Positions 1 through 10,764 of a stretch of DNA of 64,000 nt are shown in pieces. The notes beneath the pieces were generated by a model that saw only the letters and a list, made by a program, of their open reading frames with translations, was not told the origin of the DNA and searched no databases. The translations under genes and the position numbers were made by a program. The number at the start of each line of letters is the position of its first letter. The stretch's first letter is position 1. This stretch comes from Candolleomyces eurysporus (lineage: Eukaryota > Basidiomycota > Agaricomycetes > Agaricales > Psathyrellaceae): assembly GCA_027579435.1 (NCBI GenBank), contig JANBPK010001478.1:42787-106786 (forward strand). The letters are read 5' to 3'.

Positions 1-2370
1 ACATCCATGCGTGGTCTCCATCAACTTCTCCTCGTATGCCTCTCTCAGGGTAGACCGGGTCAGGTCGAATCCTTGGCATGTGTGGTCTTACGATTTTCCG
101 GGACTCCAGTGACCAACACGACGATGAACACATGGGTAGATATCATACTCTCACTTCCTTGATCCGAGACAATGAGCAGGTGTGTGTATTGTTCCAAGGC
201 TGTCATTCGTCAATCCGCTGACCGCCAGCCCCGGGTACCTCTTCATGACCGTCAGCAACTGTGCTTGATAGCAACCTAACACGGCCGCATCAAGAGTATT
301 CATCTGGGGGATGTCGGAGAGACGAGGAGCCCTGTAGTCTACGTATCATCCCGGAGTCTGTCAGTTCCCCTCTGGAGAATTTATGTTAATGTTAGAGTAC
401 ATACTGCCCCTGTGCAAGCACATTAAAATGTCCTTCCGCTTATAAGTAGTGCAAATGGACTTATTCACATTCTCTTACCAACACCGTCCAGGCGCACAAA
501 TCACCTAGAAACCTGCCGTTGGGATTGCGGACATTGGGAATCAGGTTTTGGTGGGTGCGGTGAGTAATAGGGACAGGAATCGGAGTCCTGTTTTTTCGTG
601 GGGCTTCCCCGGTTGGCACTCATCGCGAGCAAAAGGGTGGGAGGAACGAGTGGATTATTTGAACCTTCTTGCGTTCCTTCTTTCACCTTCTAATTCTTTT
701 CGTTTCCAGTACTTGAACAGCCCCAACCAATTCCACAATTTTTTGACGGTACATTCCGCAACCACATAGCGCTCGAACGAGGGCTGGAGCCAGTCGAAGG
801 CTGATTTAGATGTACGGCGTCCCTTGTTGTCTCGTTCTCTAATTGCTTCATCAGGTTGTTCTCTAATGCAGCGAGCGAACCGAAAGTGCCCAAGTATATC
901 TGAACCCGTCATGAAGCAATGCAAGAGGCCCTTTTTCGTTGCTCTTCCAAAGCTTCACAGGCTCTCTCCCTTGAACAAGAGCAACGGATCTACAAGGATG
1001 AACAAAACCGGAGATACGATACTCTCATTGCATTGATCCAAGGCAATGTATCTGCGGCATGTTGAAGGCATTCTACATGAGCCGGTAGCGCAGTACTTAG
1101 TTGTAGAGTAAACAAACTCTTTAAATTCTCGTCCGGTAAACGGTTCGCTCACAAATTGATGGTCACCGGTCTATTTTCATTCATTCCTGATCTCATTCTA
1201 ATGCTCTTTGTTGAGACCGTATTCCCTAATCCAATCGTTCGACGATACATGCGACATCTCGTTCAATAACATGTGCATGGCGCTCAAATGATTTCTAAAG
1301 CCGTTCGACAGGCGATTCAGATGTACCTCGTCCTTCGTTGTCTCCTTTTTTCACTCATCGTCTCATCACATTAGTATCTAGTGCAATGAGTGAACCGAAA
1401 GGATTCATGTACGTCTGGGCCAGCCGTAAAGGAATGGAAGAAGAAATAACTACATCGAACTCCCAAAGCCTTAAACGCTCTACCTATCGCTCTCCTTAAT
1501 TCTGAGGACTTGGCCAATGCTCACTGTCTACCCTTGCATCATCTACCGCATTTTTCATGGCTCATGCCCTCGTCTCTTCTATCTGCCGGCTCATGATAGC
1601 CTCTTTTTATCGAAATTCGAACGCGGTAGAGCGGTTCGTCGAGTCGTCGAAATCGCTGGTCACTCCAGTTTTGCAAGTATGAAGGAGTACTTGGGCTTTC
1701 AGTTCCATGTCGAGTCGTTCATTCGGGATGGATACAACATCATTGGGCCTTTGTACTGCTTGGGGACAGAACCAAGATGAAGACGATGATCATCCATACG
1801 ACCAACTTAAAGCCGACACGATCCCTGTCATCCGAGTCCACTTGGACTTACCTTGGGAACCCCTTCTCAACACCCTAGCTAGACTGCGAGGGGATACTTT
1901 TAGTAGTTGGTGGGGATCTGCATAAGACGATGGAGATGTCGATGGGAGGAGGGCCTGGCTAGATGGTGGCGGTGGTGGTGATGGTGAGAGCAGAGGCTGG
2001 GTCAGAGCAGGATTTGGACGTTAGATAGATCTTCTGGTGAAGCACGCGGGTTGGGAACAAGCGGAATCAAAGGATGCTTCCGATTTGTACAGTCTCCAGC
2101 GTCTCGACTGACTGACTCAGTGCGGGGTGGGTTTGCGCTGCGAGGGTTGGTATAAACGTTGGTGCTAATATTCCAACAGCGACGCCGACGGCGGTCACGA
2201 ACTATCATCAACGGGGAGACAAGATCCAGAGATAATGCTTCCATTTTATTCACATATAAGTACATGTTCATTGGGTGTTCCATCGAGCGGTCGCACACTC
2301 ACATACACTGGGGTCTAAGGGAAAAATCGAAATGGGATAGCATCGGAGTGGTAACTGGACGGCGCTCAGC
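1..2370. other. Gene-free left end with degenerate repeats
   Basis: I see no convincing gene here. The open frames are short, lack recognisable motifs and overlap one another. The stretch contains old imperfect duplications: about 780-935 resembles about 1280-1440, and about 120-180 resembles about 995-1055. A frame at 1707-1925 with an acidic run (QDEDDDHPYDQ) could be a remnant, but nothing supports it as a gene. Confidence 0.5.
780..1440 (+). repeat. Imperfect direct repeat pair (780-935 / 1280-1440)
   Basis: Two roughly 155-160 bp segments share blocks such as GATTTAGATGTACGGCGTCC against GATTCAGATGTACCTCGTCC, then TTGTCTC, then AGCGAACCGAAAG against AGTGAACCGAAAG, with many substitutions between. 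They look like diverged copies of one sequence. No coding capacity or transposon ends are visible, so their origin is unknown. Confidence 0.45.
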
Positions 2371-3751
2371 TTAACAAGCCGAATTGGTCTGTGTCAAAAG
2401 GGCCAATTTCCACGGCAAATCTCCATAATCCCCCTCGGCGCTCGGATCCATCCCTTGATACAGATACTCCATCTTGCATGGGCCGATCCTCATCTCCTGG
2501 TCCACTCCACTACGGATCAGCTCCCCATGGCTGAAATCCTTCGTCCACGCTACGGTCCCACTCGGGAACACCACATTGTTAGACCTCATAAACGCATTCT
2601 CCTCCTCCGATGCCAATTCCTTCCAAGGCCCAGCGATACTCGACGAAGTCCACGATCTAAACCATCTCCTCCCATCCGTCCCAATGGCCTCAACAAGCAA
2701 CAAATAGCTGTTCTTCGCGTACCGATAGACATTCGAGGCTTCAAACAGCCGGAACCTTTCTGGATCCTGCAAGGCAATGACCGGCTCGCTGAACCCGTCG
2801 GGGAACTTCGCCAGGGGCGTTTCGGAGCGGTAAAGCTGACCATTGTCGTCGGAAGAGAAGAGGTGGCAAAGCGCCTCGTCACAGATAACCCACATATCGA
2901 CCCAATACCCGCTCCCTATATTCTGCTCGATGATCAACGGCATTCCAGAGTAGAACGTCTTGGGCTCTGTCCATCCCGCGGGGTTGCTGATGTCTGGGTT
3001 CGTCGAATAAGCAGCGTTGCCGTTCTGGTAGACGAGATACCACAATTTTTGAGGCGCGAAGTAGAAAATCTGAGGCGCTGCGCGGTAGCCTGGTCCAATT
3101 CCCGACTGGTCGAGGTAGTAGAATGGAGCAGATGGTGCTTCCGACCAGGTGGTGAAGTTTGTGTAGAAGAGGCCCCAGTTGTTGTTCTTCGCGGTGGTAG
3201 CGAAGACGTGCCAACGGCCTTTGTGATAGATAATGGAGGGATCTTTGACAGCAGAGAGGTTACGGGAGTCGTCCTTGGGGGGAGATCAACGGGCCACTGG
3301 AGCTCCACAGGAAGCTGGTCTGGAGTGGAGCGGGGGGACCCGTATGGGGAGGTTTGGGGGAAGGGGGAGGTTTGGCCGTTGGCAATGGACTGGCTGGGCC
3401 AGGAGCGCAATGGGAATACCATTCTAAACGATCATCAGACTCTGCTCATTGGACATCAAGATCTACAACTTGCCATTGACGAACGTGCAGACACCTTGCC
3501 TGCAAGTAGTGGGTCCGCTGGTCGTTGAAAAAATGAACCTATCAATACACCGACGGTAAGGAAACAGTGAAGACTCTCACCTATGGACTTTCTGCAATGC
3601 AAAAATAGAATCAGTCAACAATTCCGATCATCGCAGAAGAGAAGGATGTGACACTCACTCCGCCACACTGTCCGAAAAGCGGAGCAACACTTTGGGCCAG
3701 AGCCACCGAGAACGATACGAGTAGAAATACAATTGCCTGACGGGATCTCAT
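2371..3751 (-). pseudogene. CBM1-GH62 alpha-L-arabinofuranosidase, left copy, frameshifted
   Basis: This is a secreted GH62 arabinofuranosidase gene that would remove arabinose side chains from arabinoxylan or arabinan. Exons read on the minus strand are 3659-3751, 3581-3591, 3474-3517 and 2371-3423. The product starts with a signal peptide (MRSRQAIVFLLVSFSVALAQ), then CBM1 cysteines (GQCGG, GPTTC, VCTFVN, WYSHC), a Pro-rich linker and the GH62 domain (DMWVICDEALCHLF, LFEASNVYRY). The exons total 1201 nt, one more than a multiple of three. The extra base lies in a six-G run at 3277-3282, where the intact copy has five, and it brings a stop soon after ISPQGRLP. The rest of the catalytic frame is open. 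Exon 3 would need a GC donor (GCAAGT), where the other copy has GT. Recent pseudogenisation and a homopolymer sequencing error both fit. Confidence 0.85.
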
Positions 3752-4309
3752 GGTCCGCTGAACGTCGATCTTCGACAACCAGAGTTGATAGGCTCGTGAT
3801 GAAGGACGGGGGGAATTTAGAGGACACGGTGATAATCTCCCCAACTTCCGGAGTGTTTATATATGTCTGTAAACAGTCATCTTAACTCCCCGACCGCCTT
3901 GAAGAAGGGTCGTACTGGAATTTTGCAAGTCGACGGTCATCTGAACTCTCCAACTAACGAGAATTGCTGAAGTTCGGCGAAATTGTGGGGGAAAATAGCG
4001 GATTAACTTAGCAGAACGCTCGCTTCTTTGCTCACGTTTGGGAGATATGAAGAGTGCCCTCTCCGCACCCGACATCACGTTGCATGCGTGATGATCGACA
4101 CACCTATAAATCTGCTTCTCCATCGTAATAGACATATGGAATATCTCCATGTCCAAGCGAAGGAATTTCGATTTTCTTTTGTTCGGAGTGCCCTACACGA
4201 GAAGTCACTGCAACCTCTGAGACCATGACACATGACGAAGGCATACATACCTACGAGGATACCGTGCACCATCTAGTCGTCGGCCTAATTCCCCGTTATA
4301 GTGCTCTGG
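3752..4309 (-). promoter_or_regulatory. Upstream region of GH62 left copy, with TATA box
   Basis: A minus-strand TATATAAA at 3856-3863 lies about 105 nt upstream of the ATG at 3751, the same spacing as in the right-hand copy. Sequence around 4005-4050 (GCTCGCTTCTTTGCTCACGTT) matches 7555-7600 upstream of the intact copy and again about 5530-5570. No gene is visible. Confidence 0.55.
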
Positions 4310-5405
4310 CGAACACTTCGGTCCTAGCCAGCTTCTTCTCCCACTCCTTCAGCCACGGATCATGCAACCCAAACGCGCTCTGCGCTAACAAGCTAATGGT
4401 CCGTTTCCTCTGACGCACCATGCGTACCCATGAAAGTAGGTCAAACCGTTCTCGGTTCGCATCCATTCTCGTCGCCTTTCTCCTCCTCTTAGCATTCTTA
4501 TCAGTCGAAAGGCGATGGAACCCTGCTCACTCCTCTTTCTCGAGCGTCCCCTCATTCCCGCTTTCACCAAGACCACTCCGTAAAAGATGCGATATTCATG
4601 TGCGTCCTTCCTCTCTGTAAATAGCAAATCCACTCTGTCAGCCAAATCCAATTACGTCTCGTCCTATCCGGTGAATCCTCAAATCTAAGCATACCACGTG
4701 AACCCGACCGTGGGGGTGCCGTCCTTATTGTCGGCTCTGCAGAGGTGCTTGGTGTGCCCAGTAGCTCAAGTATTGAAGTTCAGGCCCTTGATAGTAACTC
4801 AGCCTAAGGGAGTTGAAAAATAGACGTGCGTAGGTGAGGGTAACCCAAAATGGGAACATAACGAATCGGTAGACCATGCTACGGCCGGATGGAATAGCTC
4901 GACCTAATGGACATAGATCATTAGAGTATCAGTCCATCTCGTGATTGAAACGCGGGAACAACGAATGAACGATAACGCACAAAGTCTAAAGCAAACTTGA
5001 CAGCCTTCTTCCTGTACTCTTCAGCCCTCACCAGATCTTCCTTGCGCCTCAGCCCAGGACAGACCGGGACCAGCCTTCGCCCAGGTCGGCCTTCGTGCGT
5101 TCGGCGTTGTATTGCGCGGAGCCTGTTTTCTTGACAGAGATTGGCAACTATCTGTTCGTTTGACCGAGCTCACGACTGCGGACGAGGACTGAGAGGAAGA
5201 GAAAGGTACGAAAACGAAACGAGAGGGAAAGAGGCGCAAAAAGGGAGGAAACGACAAAAGGTGACAAGAGAAGACGGGACACCCCAGCTCACCCTACACC
5301 ACAGCCAATTCGTGTGGCCAATTCGTGTTCCCCCTTTCAATTCATAACGCCCAACCATTTCTTCGACTTCCCCCTCTCCTACTTCGTACACACTCCCCTC
5401 AGTAG
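4310..5405 (-). pseudogene. Collapsed DUF2264 gene, left copy
   Basis: This is a decayed copy of the DUF2264 gene at 7822-10030. Matching blocks run in the same order: about 4313-4470 to 7852-8060, 4530-4690 to 8120-8285, 4690-4910 to 8790-9000, 4970-5060 to 9050-9200, 5060-5160 to 9230-9355, and 5285-5405 to 9500-9610. About 500 bp of the central coding part (about 8285-8790 of the intact gene) is missing, with smaller gaps elsewhere. No long frame survives; what remains in the expected frames is broken by stops and indels. It follows the GH62 left copy in the same order as the intact module, so one segmental duplication produced both. Confidence 0.8.
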
Positions 5406-5949
5406 ATCTGTCAGAGGTCGATGAAAGGCTGCGTGCGGGAGTAGTGGAGGCTGGTAGACGGTCATATGGGCTGATCGATACCAACCCACGCGAACTATGG
5501 GTTTTTGGTGAATTTGTTCGGGAAAGCAGGGCGCTCGCTTCTTCACCCACGTTGGGCTCACGTGTGTGGCGAAACTGCGCCTGCATATAGGAAGCTGCGC
5601 ATAGAGGGAGGATGAATTACAGCGAGCGAGGGAATTTGGATTATTTTTGGTTCGAGGCGGTCTGCGCATGCTCGCATATTGTGAAGAAGGCAATGAGTGA
5701 AAGAGAGATTCCTGGGATCGCCGCATAGCCACAAATCTGATCTAATCTTATCTACAAATTGGTTTAGCCCAATCCTCTACTCACCAATAGATATTAATAG
5801 CACAAGCACCTGGATCGCTTCGGAAGAGTCAGTAATATATATACTCTTTGTACGTTGCCAATTGTAGCTTTAGCGAATCGGAATGAAGAGATCGTTCGTC
5901 GTGCAGTCGGAGTTGAAAGGATCCAAACGATAACATGAAGCAGAGGATT
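5406..5949. other. Junction spacer between the two GH62/DUF2264 units
   Basis: No gene. Sequence at about 5515-5680 is a third copy of the GH62 upstream region: CGCTCGCTTCTTCACCCACGTT, then GAGGGAATTTGGATTATTTT, matching blocks near 4010-4190 and 7555-7740. This implies a further unit, now lost, or a chimeric duplication breakpoint. Confidence 0.5.
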
Positions 5950-7352
5950 TCAACAAGCCGAATTTGTCTGGGTAACAAGGGCCAGCCTCCATGGCAAATC
6001 ACCATAAGGCCCTTCAGCATTTGGATCCATCCCCTGGTAGAAATACACCATCTTGCATGGGTTGATCTTCATCTCCTGGTCCACCCCACTCCGGATCATC
6101 TCGCCATGACTGAAATCTTTCGTCCATTCCGGGGTTCCACTCGGGAACACCACATTATTGGACCTCATAAACGCATTATCCTCCTCTGCCGCCAACTCTT
6201 TCCAAGGCCCAGCGATACTCGACGAAGTCCACGACCTAAACCACCTCCTCTCATCCGTCCCAATTGCCTCGACGAGCAACAAATAGCTATCCTTCGCGTA
6301 TTGATAGACGTTGGAAGCTTCAAACAGCCGGAACCTGTTTGGGTCCTGCAAGGCAATGACGGGCTCGTTAAACCCGTCGGGAAAATTCTCCAGCGGTGTC
6401 TCGGAGCGGTAAAGCTGACCGTTATCGTCGGACGAGAAGAGGTGGCAAAGCGCCTCGTCACAGATAACCCACATATCAAGCCAATATCCTTCCCCGATGT
6501 GTTGTTCAACGATCTTCGGCATTCCAGAGTAGAACGTCTTGGGCTCCGTCCATCCTGCGGGGTTGTCGATGTCCGGGTTCGTCGAGTAAGCAGCGTTCCC
6601 GTTCTGATAGACCAGATACCAAAGCTTCTGAGGGGCAAAGTAAAAGATTTGAGGTGCCGCACGGTATCCCGTCCCAATTCCCGACTGGTCGAGATAGAAG
6701 AAGGGTGCAGAGGCCGCTTGGGACCACGTTGTGAAGTTCGTATAGAAGAGACCCCAACTCCCCGACTTCGCGGTTGTAGCAAAGACGTGCCAAACACCAT
6801 CGTGGTAGACGATGGAGGGGTCTTTCACACCAGCGAGGTTACGTGAATCGTTCTTGGGGGAGATTAAAGGGCCAGTGGAGCTCCAAATGAAACTAGGAGG
6901 AAGTGGGGACGCATCGGTTGTGGAAGGAGAGTTCGAGTTAGCGGTCGATGAGGGCAGGTTAGAGATGATGGTGGACGGGGGTGGGCTGGCTGTACCGGGC
7001 ACGCATTTTGAGTACCATTCTAAATGACTATAAGAATAGTATACACCCGTTCCAGGTGAGTAGCTCTCACCGTTAACAAACGTGCAAACACCTTGTCTAC
7101 ACGTAGTGGGTCCGCTGGAAGTCCGAGTCGTGATCTATCAGTGCATTGAGCATAAGAAATCGAGTTGTCCTTACGTATGAGTTTTCTGGAAGACCGAAAG
7201 AATCAACGATCCAATCATTGGCTGCAAGCAGAAGAGAAGAATGTTATACTCACCCCACCACACTGTCCATGAAGCGGAACACTTTGGGCCAACGTCACGG
7301 AGATAGTACCCGTTGACACAAAAAGAAACACAACTGCCTGAAGAGACCTCAT
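5950..7352 (-). CDS. Secreted CBM1-GH62 alpha-L-arabinofuranosidase, intact copy
   Basis: Four exons (7254-7352, 7174-7184, 7071-7114, 5950-7019) sum to 1224 nt and encode 407 aa. The enzyme should be secreted and release L-arabinofuranose from arabinoxylan or arabinan while bound to cellulose. A signal peptide (MRSLQAVVFLFVSTG...TLAQ) precedes a CBM1 with four Cys (GQCGG, KTHTGPTTC, VCTFVN, WYSKC). A Ser/Thr/Pro linker follows, then GH62 from about residue 95. The expected acidic residues sit in VKDPSIVYHDG (general base Asp), WVICDEALCHLFSSDDNGQL and FRLFEASNVY (acid Glu); DFSHGEMIRSGVDQEM is near the C terminus. The second exon is only 11 nt long and lies inside the CBM1 coding region. A TATA-like run at 7455-7465 lies about 103 nt upstream. 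Its neighbour is the DUF2264 gene, same strand, about 470 bp away. Confidence 0.95.
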
Positions 7353-7821
7353 GGTAGGCCAAGATAACGTCGATCTTCAACCAAAGTTGATAAGTCCGTG
7401 ATTGACGTGGGGTGCGGTGGGCACGGAGCTGCCTACCATCCAGAGGGGATATTGTAATATATATATCACTTCGTCCAAGGAGAACGGGAGCAGTGGAAGC
7501 TGGAAACGGTCATCTGAGTCGTCAACGAACACGTTCGGCGAAATTGTTCGGGATAACTTAGTAGGACGATCGGTTCTTTGCTCACGTTTGTGGGATGCGA
7601 AGCGCTGCTCTACGTACTCGGAGTCAAGCAGGTGAGCGTATACGGCTGCACGTTGAAGGTTTCACATATGGTTCCAAATTGTAAGGATAAATGTACAAGC
7701 GAAAGAACGTTTCTCTTTCCTTCTTTCGTTGGATGTAGTCTATCTACATCATGTATAAGGCCAATATACAAGACAAATATATACATACTGATAAGGATAG
7801 AATACACCTGGAATCGTTCAC
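7353..7821 (-). promoter_or_regulatory. Spacer/promoter between DUF2264 and GH62
   Basis: A TATA-like run (minus strand TATATATATTA, 7455-7465) lies about 103 nt upstream of the GH62 start. The block at about 7555-7740 is shared with the upstream region of the left GH62 copy and with 5515-5680, so it is a conserved candidate regulatory region. No gene is visible. Confidence 0.5.
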
Positions 7822-10030
7822 CTAGTTCCCCTTCATAACGCTTTTCAAAACACCCTCAATCCCAGCTGGCTTCTTTCCCCACTCTTTCAACCACGAGGCA
7901 TGCAACCCAAACGCACTCTGCGGCAAGGCAAAAACAGCCGTAACAAGCCAATGATCCTCCTCCTCCGATGCTCCATGCGTACCCATGAGCGTAGGTAAAA
8001 TAGTTCTCGGTTCAATGAGGTTGGTATTCGCGTCCATCCTCATCGCCTTCCCCTTCCTCTTCGCATTGGTCTCAACAGCCGCAACCCCCGAAACGCCCGC
8101 GGACGACGTAGCCCTCGCGATAGGTCCATCCTCGACCGTCCCCTCATTCTCGCTATCACCACCACCACCAGCCGAAAGAGGATTCAACGCGCGTCCGTCC
8201 TTCCCCTGCCCATAAATCGCAAATCCGCCCTCAGCCGAAATCAAGTCTCTCCTCGTCCTAATCCTATGAATCCTCAAATGCCAAAGCGGATTCTCCTTCC
8301 TGGGAGGTATAAGCCATGTCTCCACCTCTACGCCCTTCCACGGATACCACATACTCCTCAACCACCCCGCCCCCTCCTCAATCCTCGCCTCCCTCGTCTC
8401 CCTCCTGCATTTCCACGTCTCCCCCTCATCATCGCTCAACGCCAGAGTATTATCGCCACCCAACTCTTCCAAGGTAAGCGAACCGACGGGGACGCTGTAC
8501 CCAAACGCAGATGAATACGCCAGTTTACCGTACTTCGCCGCACTCTGCTTGACGGGATACGAACATTGCTGTCCACTCGACAGTATGAAGGTATGCCCCC
8601 CAAGATTCGACGCGATGTGCAGAGGGTTCTTCAGTAACTTCACAGTTCCTTTCAGAACATCCGGATACGCTTCTTCGTGGGCCGTCCAGAACGGATGGTC
8701 ATCATCCAGAGCCAACGGGATGAAAGCTTTGCAGCACCAATACACGCTCCCGGGCGAGTTGTAGTTTTCCGTCAAATTCATATTGGGGTAGTTGAACCCG
8801 ATAGTGAGTGTCCCGTCTTTATTGTAGGCTCCCGGTGCTTGGCGGGCCCAGTAACGCAGATTCCTGAGTAGCAGGCCTTTGATGATACCCCAGGTGAGAG
8901 GAGCGGGAAGGTCGACGTCGGCGTAGGCAAGAGCGCCCCAGAATGAGGACATGGCGAATCGGTAGACCATGCTACGTCCGAAGGGGATGGCTCGACCTAT
9001 AATACATATTTTGCAAGATTAATTCGCCATCGTTATCGGGAAAAGGAGGATAACGCACCTTCGTCATCGAAATAATGCATAAAGTCCAGCGCAAACTTGA
9101 CAGCCCGTTTCCTATACTCTTCACTCCTCACCGGATCTTCCTCGCGCATCAACTTGGAATAGACGAGTTGCGCAACCTGGATGGCGAAGGAAGAGGAGTA
9201 GTAGTCCAGTTGGACTACACCTTCAGGTCCGTCTCGGGACCAACCTTCGCCGATGTAGAAAGTATCGAGGTGGTCAAGGTCGGCTTTCATACGTTCTGCG
9301 TTGTATTTGGTGGAGCCAGCTTTCTTGAGACCGAGATTGGCGAATACCTATTTGATTGAATGAGCACACGACTCTATATGAGTAGAAAGGAGAGAAAGGC
9401 GACGAAGAGAAATGCGAAAACGAAACGAAACGAAAGCATAGACACGAACAAGGCTGAGATATCACGAAAGAGATGACAAAGGGCGAGAAGAGACGGCGAC
9501 TAACTCACCCTAAACCACAACCAATTGGTATTCGGCATCTCCTTCCCATTCATAACGTTTAACCACTCCTCGAGCTTCCCCCTCTCCCCCTCCGTATAAC
9601 TCCCCCATGTCTCCTTCGGACAACTAGCCAAGAAGAACCCAATCGGACTACACTCCACCATCCTCTGATCTTTGTCCCTCATGTACCCCCAAAACTCCGG
9701 ACTCGCGGAGTCGACACCGTTCTTCAAGCCATCAACCCACCTCTTCGAACCTTCGTAGGTCCCCCCACCTTTAAGAAGGGCAGCAAGACCCCATAGTGGG
9801 CGAGCAAACCCCTCGAGTTGGGCTGCGACGTCGTCGTAGTGCGTCCCTGTATACCCTAAGTGAATACGCGAGCCACCAGGGGAGGTGTACGCGGCCAAAG
9901 GGTCGAGGAGGTCTTTAAGAAACTGTGCGAGGTCTGACTTGGTGAGCAGAGGGTTGGAGGAGAAGCGTGTTGCAGGAGAGGGGAAGAAGGAGACGGTTCC
10001 GGCGAGTGTTGGGTCAATAGTAGCGGCCAT
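7822..10030 (-). CDS. DUF2264-family protein, probable glycoside hydrolase
   Basis: Three exons (9509-10030, 9059-9347, 7822-8996) total 1986 nt and encode 661 aa; all junctions are GT-AG and in frame. The N-terminal half ([79 protein letters not shown]) and the middle ([32 protein letters not shown]) match the DUF2264 alpha/alpha-barrel family. From memory, bacterial DUF2264 proteins have been assigned to a glycoside hydrolase family acting on arabinogalactan (GH154). I infer a carbohydrate-active role from that and from the GH62 neighbour. No signal peptide is obvious, so the site of action is unclear. Intron 1 is nearly pure pyrimidine on the coding strand. A Ser/Gly/Asp-rich insertion lies about 100 residues before the end. 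Confidence 0.9.
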
Positions 10031-10764
10031 TGTTGGCGTGCACTAGCAGGGTGTTGGTATCGGCGAGTCAATCAATCAATCGACTCGGGTTTGTAGTATA
10101 GTGGGGTCGTCGAGGATGAACAGTGGGCGGAGGGGTGTGAACAGACGTTCACCGTCGGGTGGGATCGTATCCAAAAACAACTTTCCATGCTCCCTTAAGA
10201 AGATATCTCGTAGCCAAGTAGATAGCTCGTGGCGGCCCGCTGTGTTCCATGTCTGATTGACGACAGATGTGGTGTCTTCTCGCTCGGATTTTCTTCTGAG
10301 ATATTGGAAAGGGTGCAGTGGCGCATATTCTCTCCGTTAGAGCTGAACCTGAGAGTCGTGTTAAATGAAGGTCAAAAGACGAAGAGAGGAAGATGACTTA
10401 CACAAGGCTCCAACAAGTAATTTTGACTAGACCTTGGGCAGAATGGCATAGTTGTTGGAATGCTGAAGAAGCACAGCAAGTCGATGCCAACCGATAATGC
10501 GCCGAGACGAGTCAGGTGTTCACCGTGTACAAATTCTGCTCAGAGTGAGGTCACTGGAAGGGAAGATTGCACGGGAGGCGGGTTTAATTAAAGGCAGGTA
10601 GATACACAAGCGGTACGTACCCTGCATTAAACCTGACACGACACCTTCAATATCTAGGCAGAGTGTTTTGCAGAAATAGGTTCTGACAGAAGCTCAACCA
10701 TTCATTGACGACGAGTGATATTAACAAAGACACGTACTGGTCGTGTATACAGAAGCCAAGCCTA
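10031..10764. other. Spacer, no firm gene
   Basis: No confident gene. On the minus strand a short open stretch across a possible GT-AG intron at about 10560-10650 (...DIEGVVSGLMQ, then EFVHGEHLTRLGALSVGIDL) reads like protein, but I find no start codon or family. It could be an unrecognised small gene or chance. Confidence 0.35.

Noticed and set aside
2455..3528. 357-aa plus-strand open frame
   Set aside because: It is exactly antisense to the GH62 left copy. A similar antisense frame (5935-6846) overlies the intact copy. Both follow from codon bias in the real gene and show no domain.
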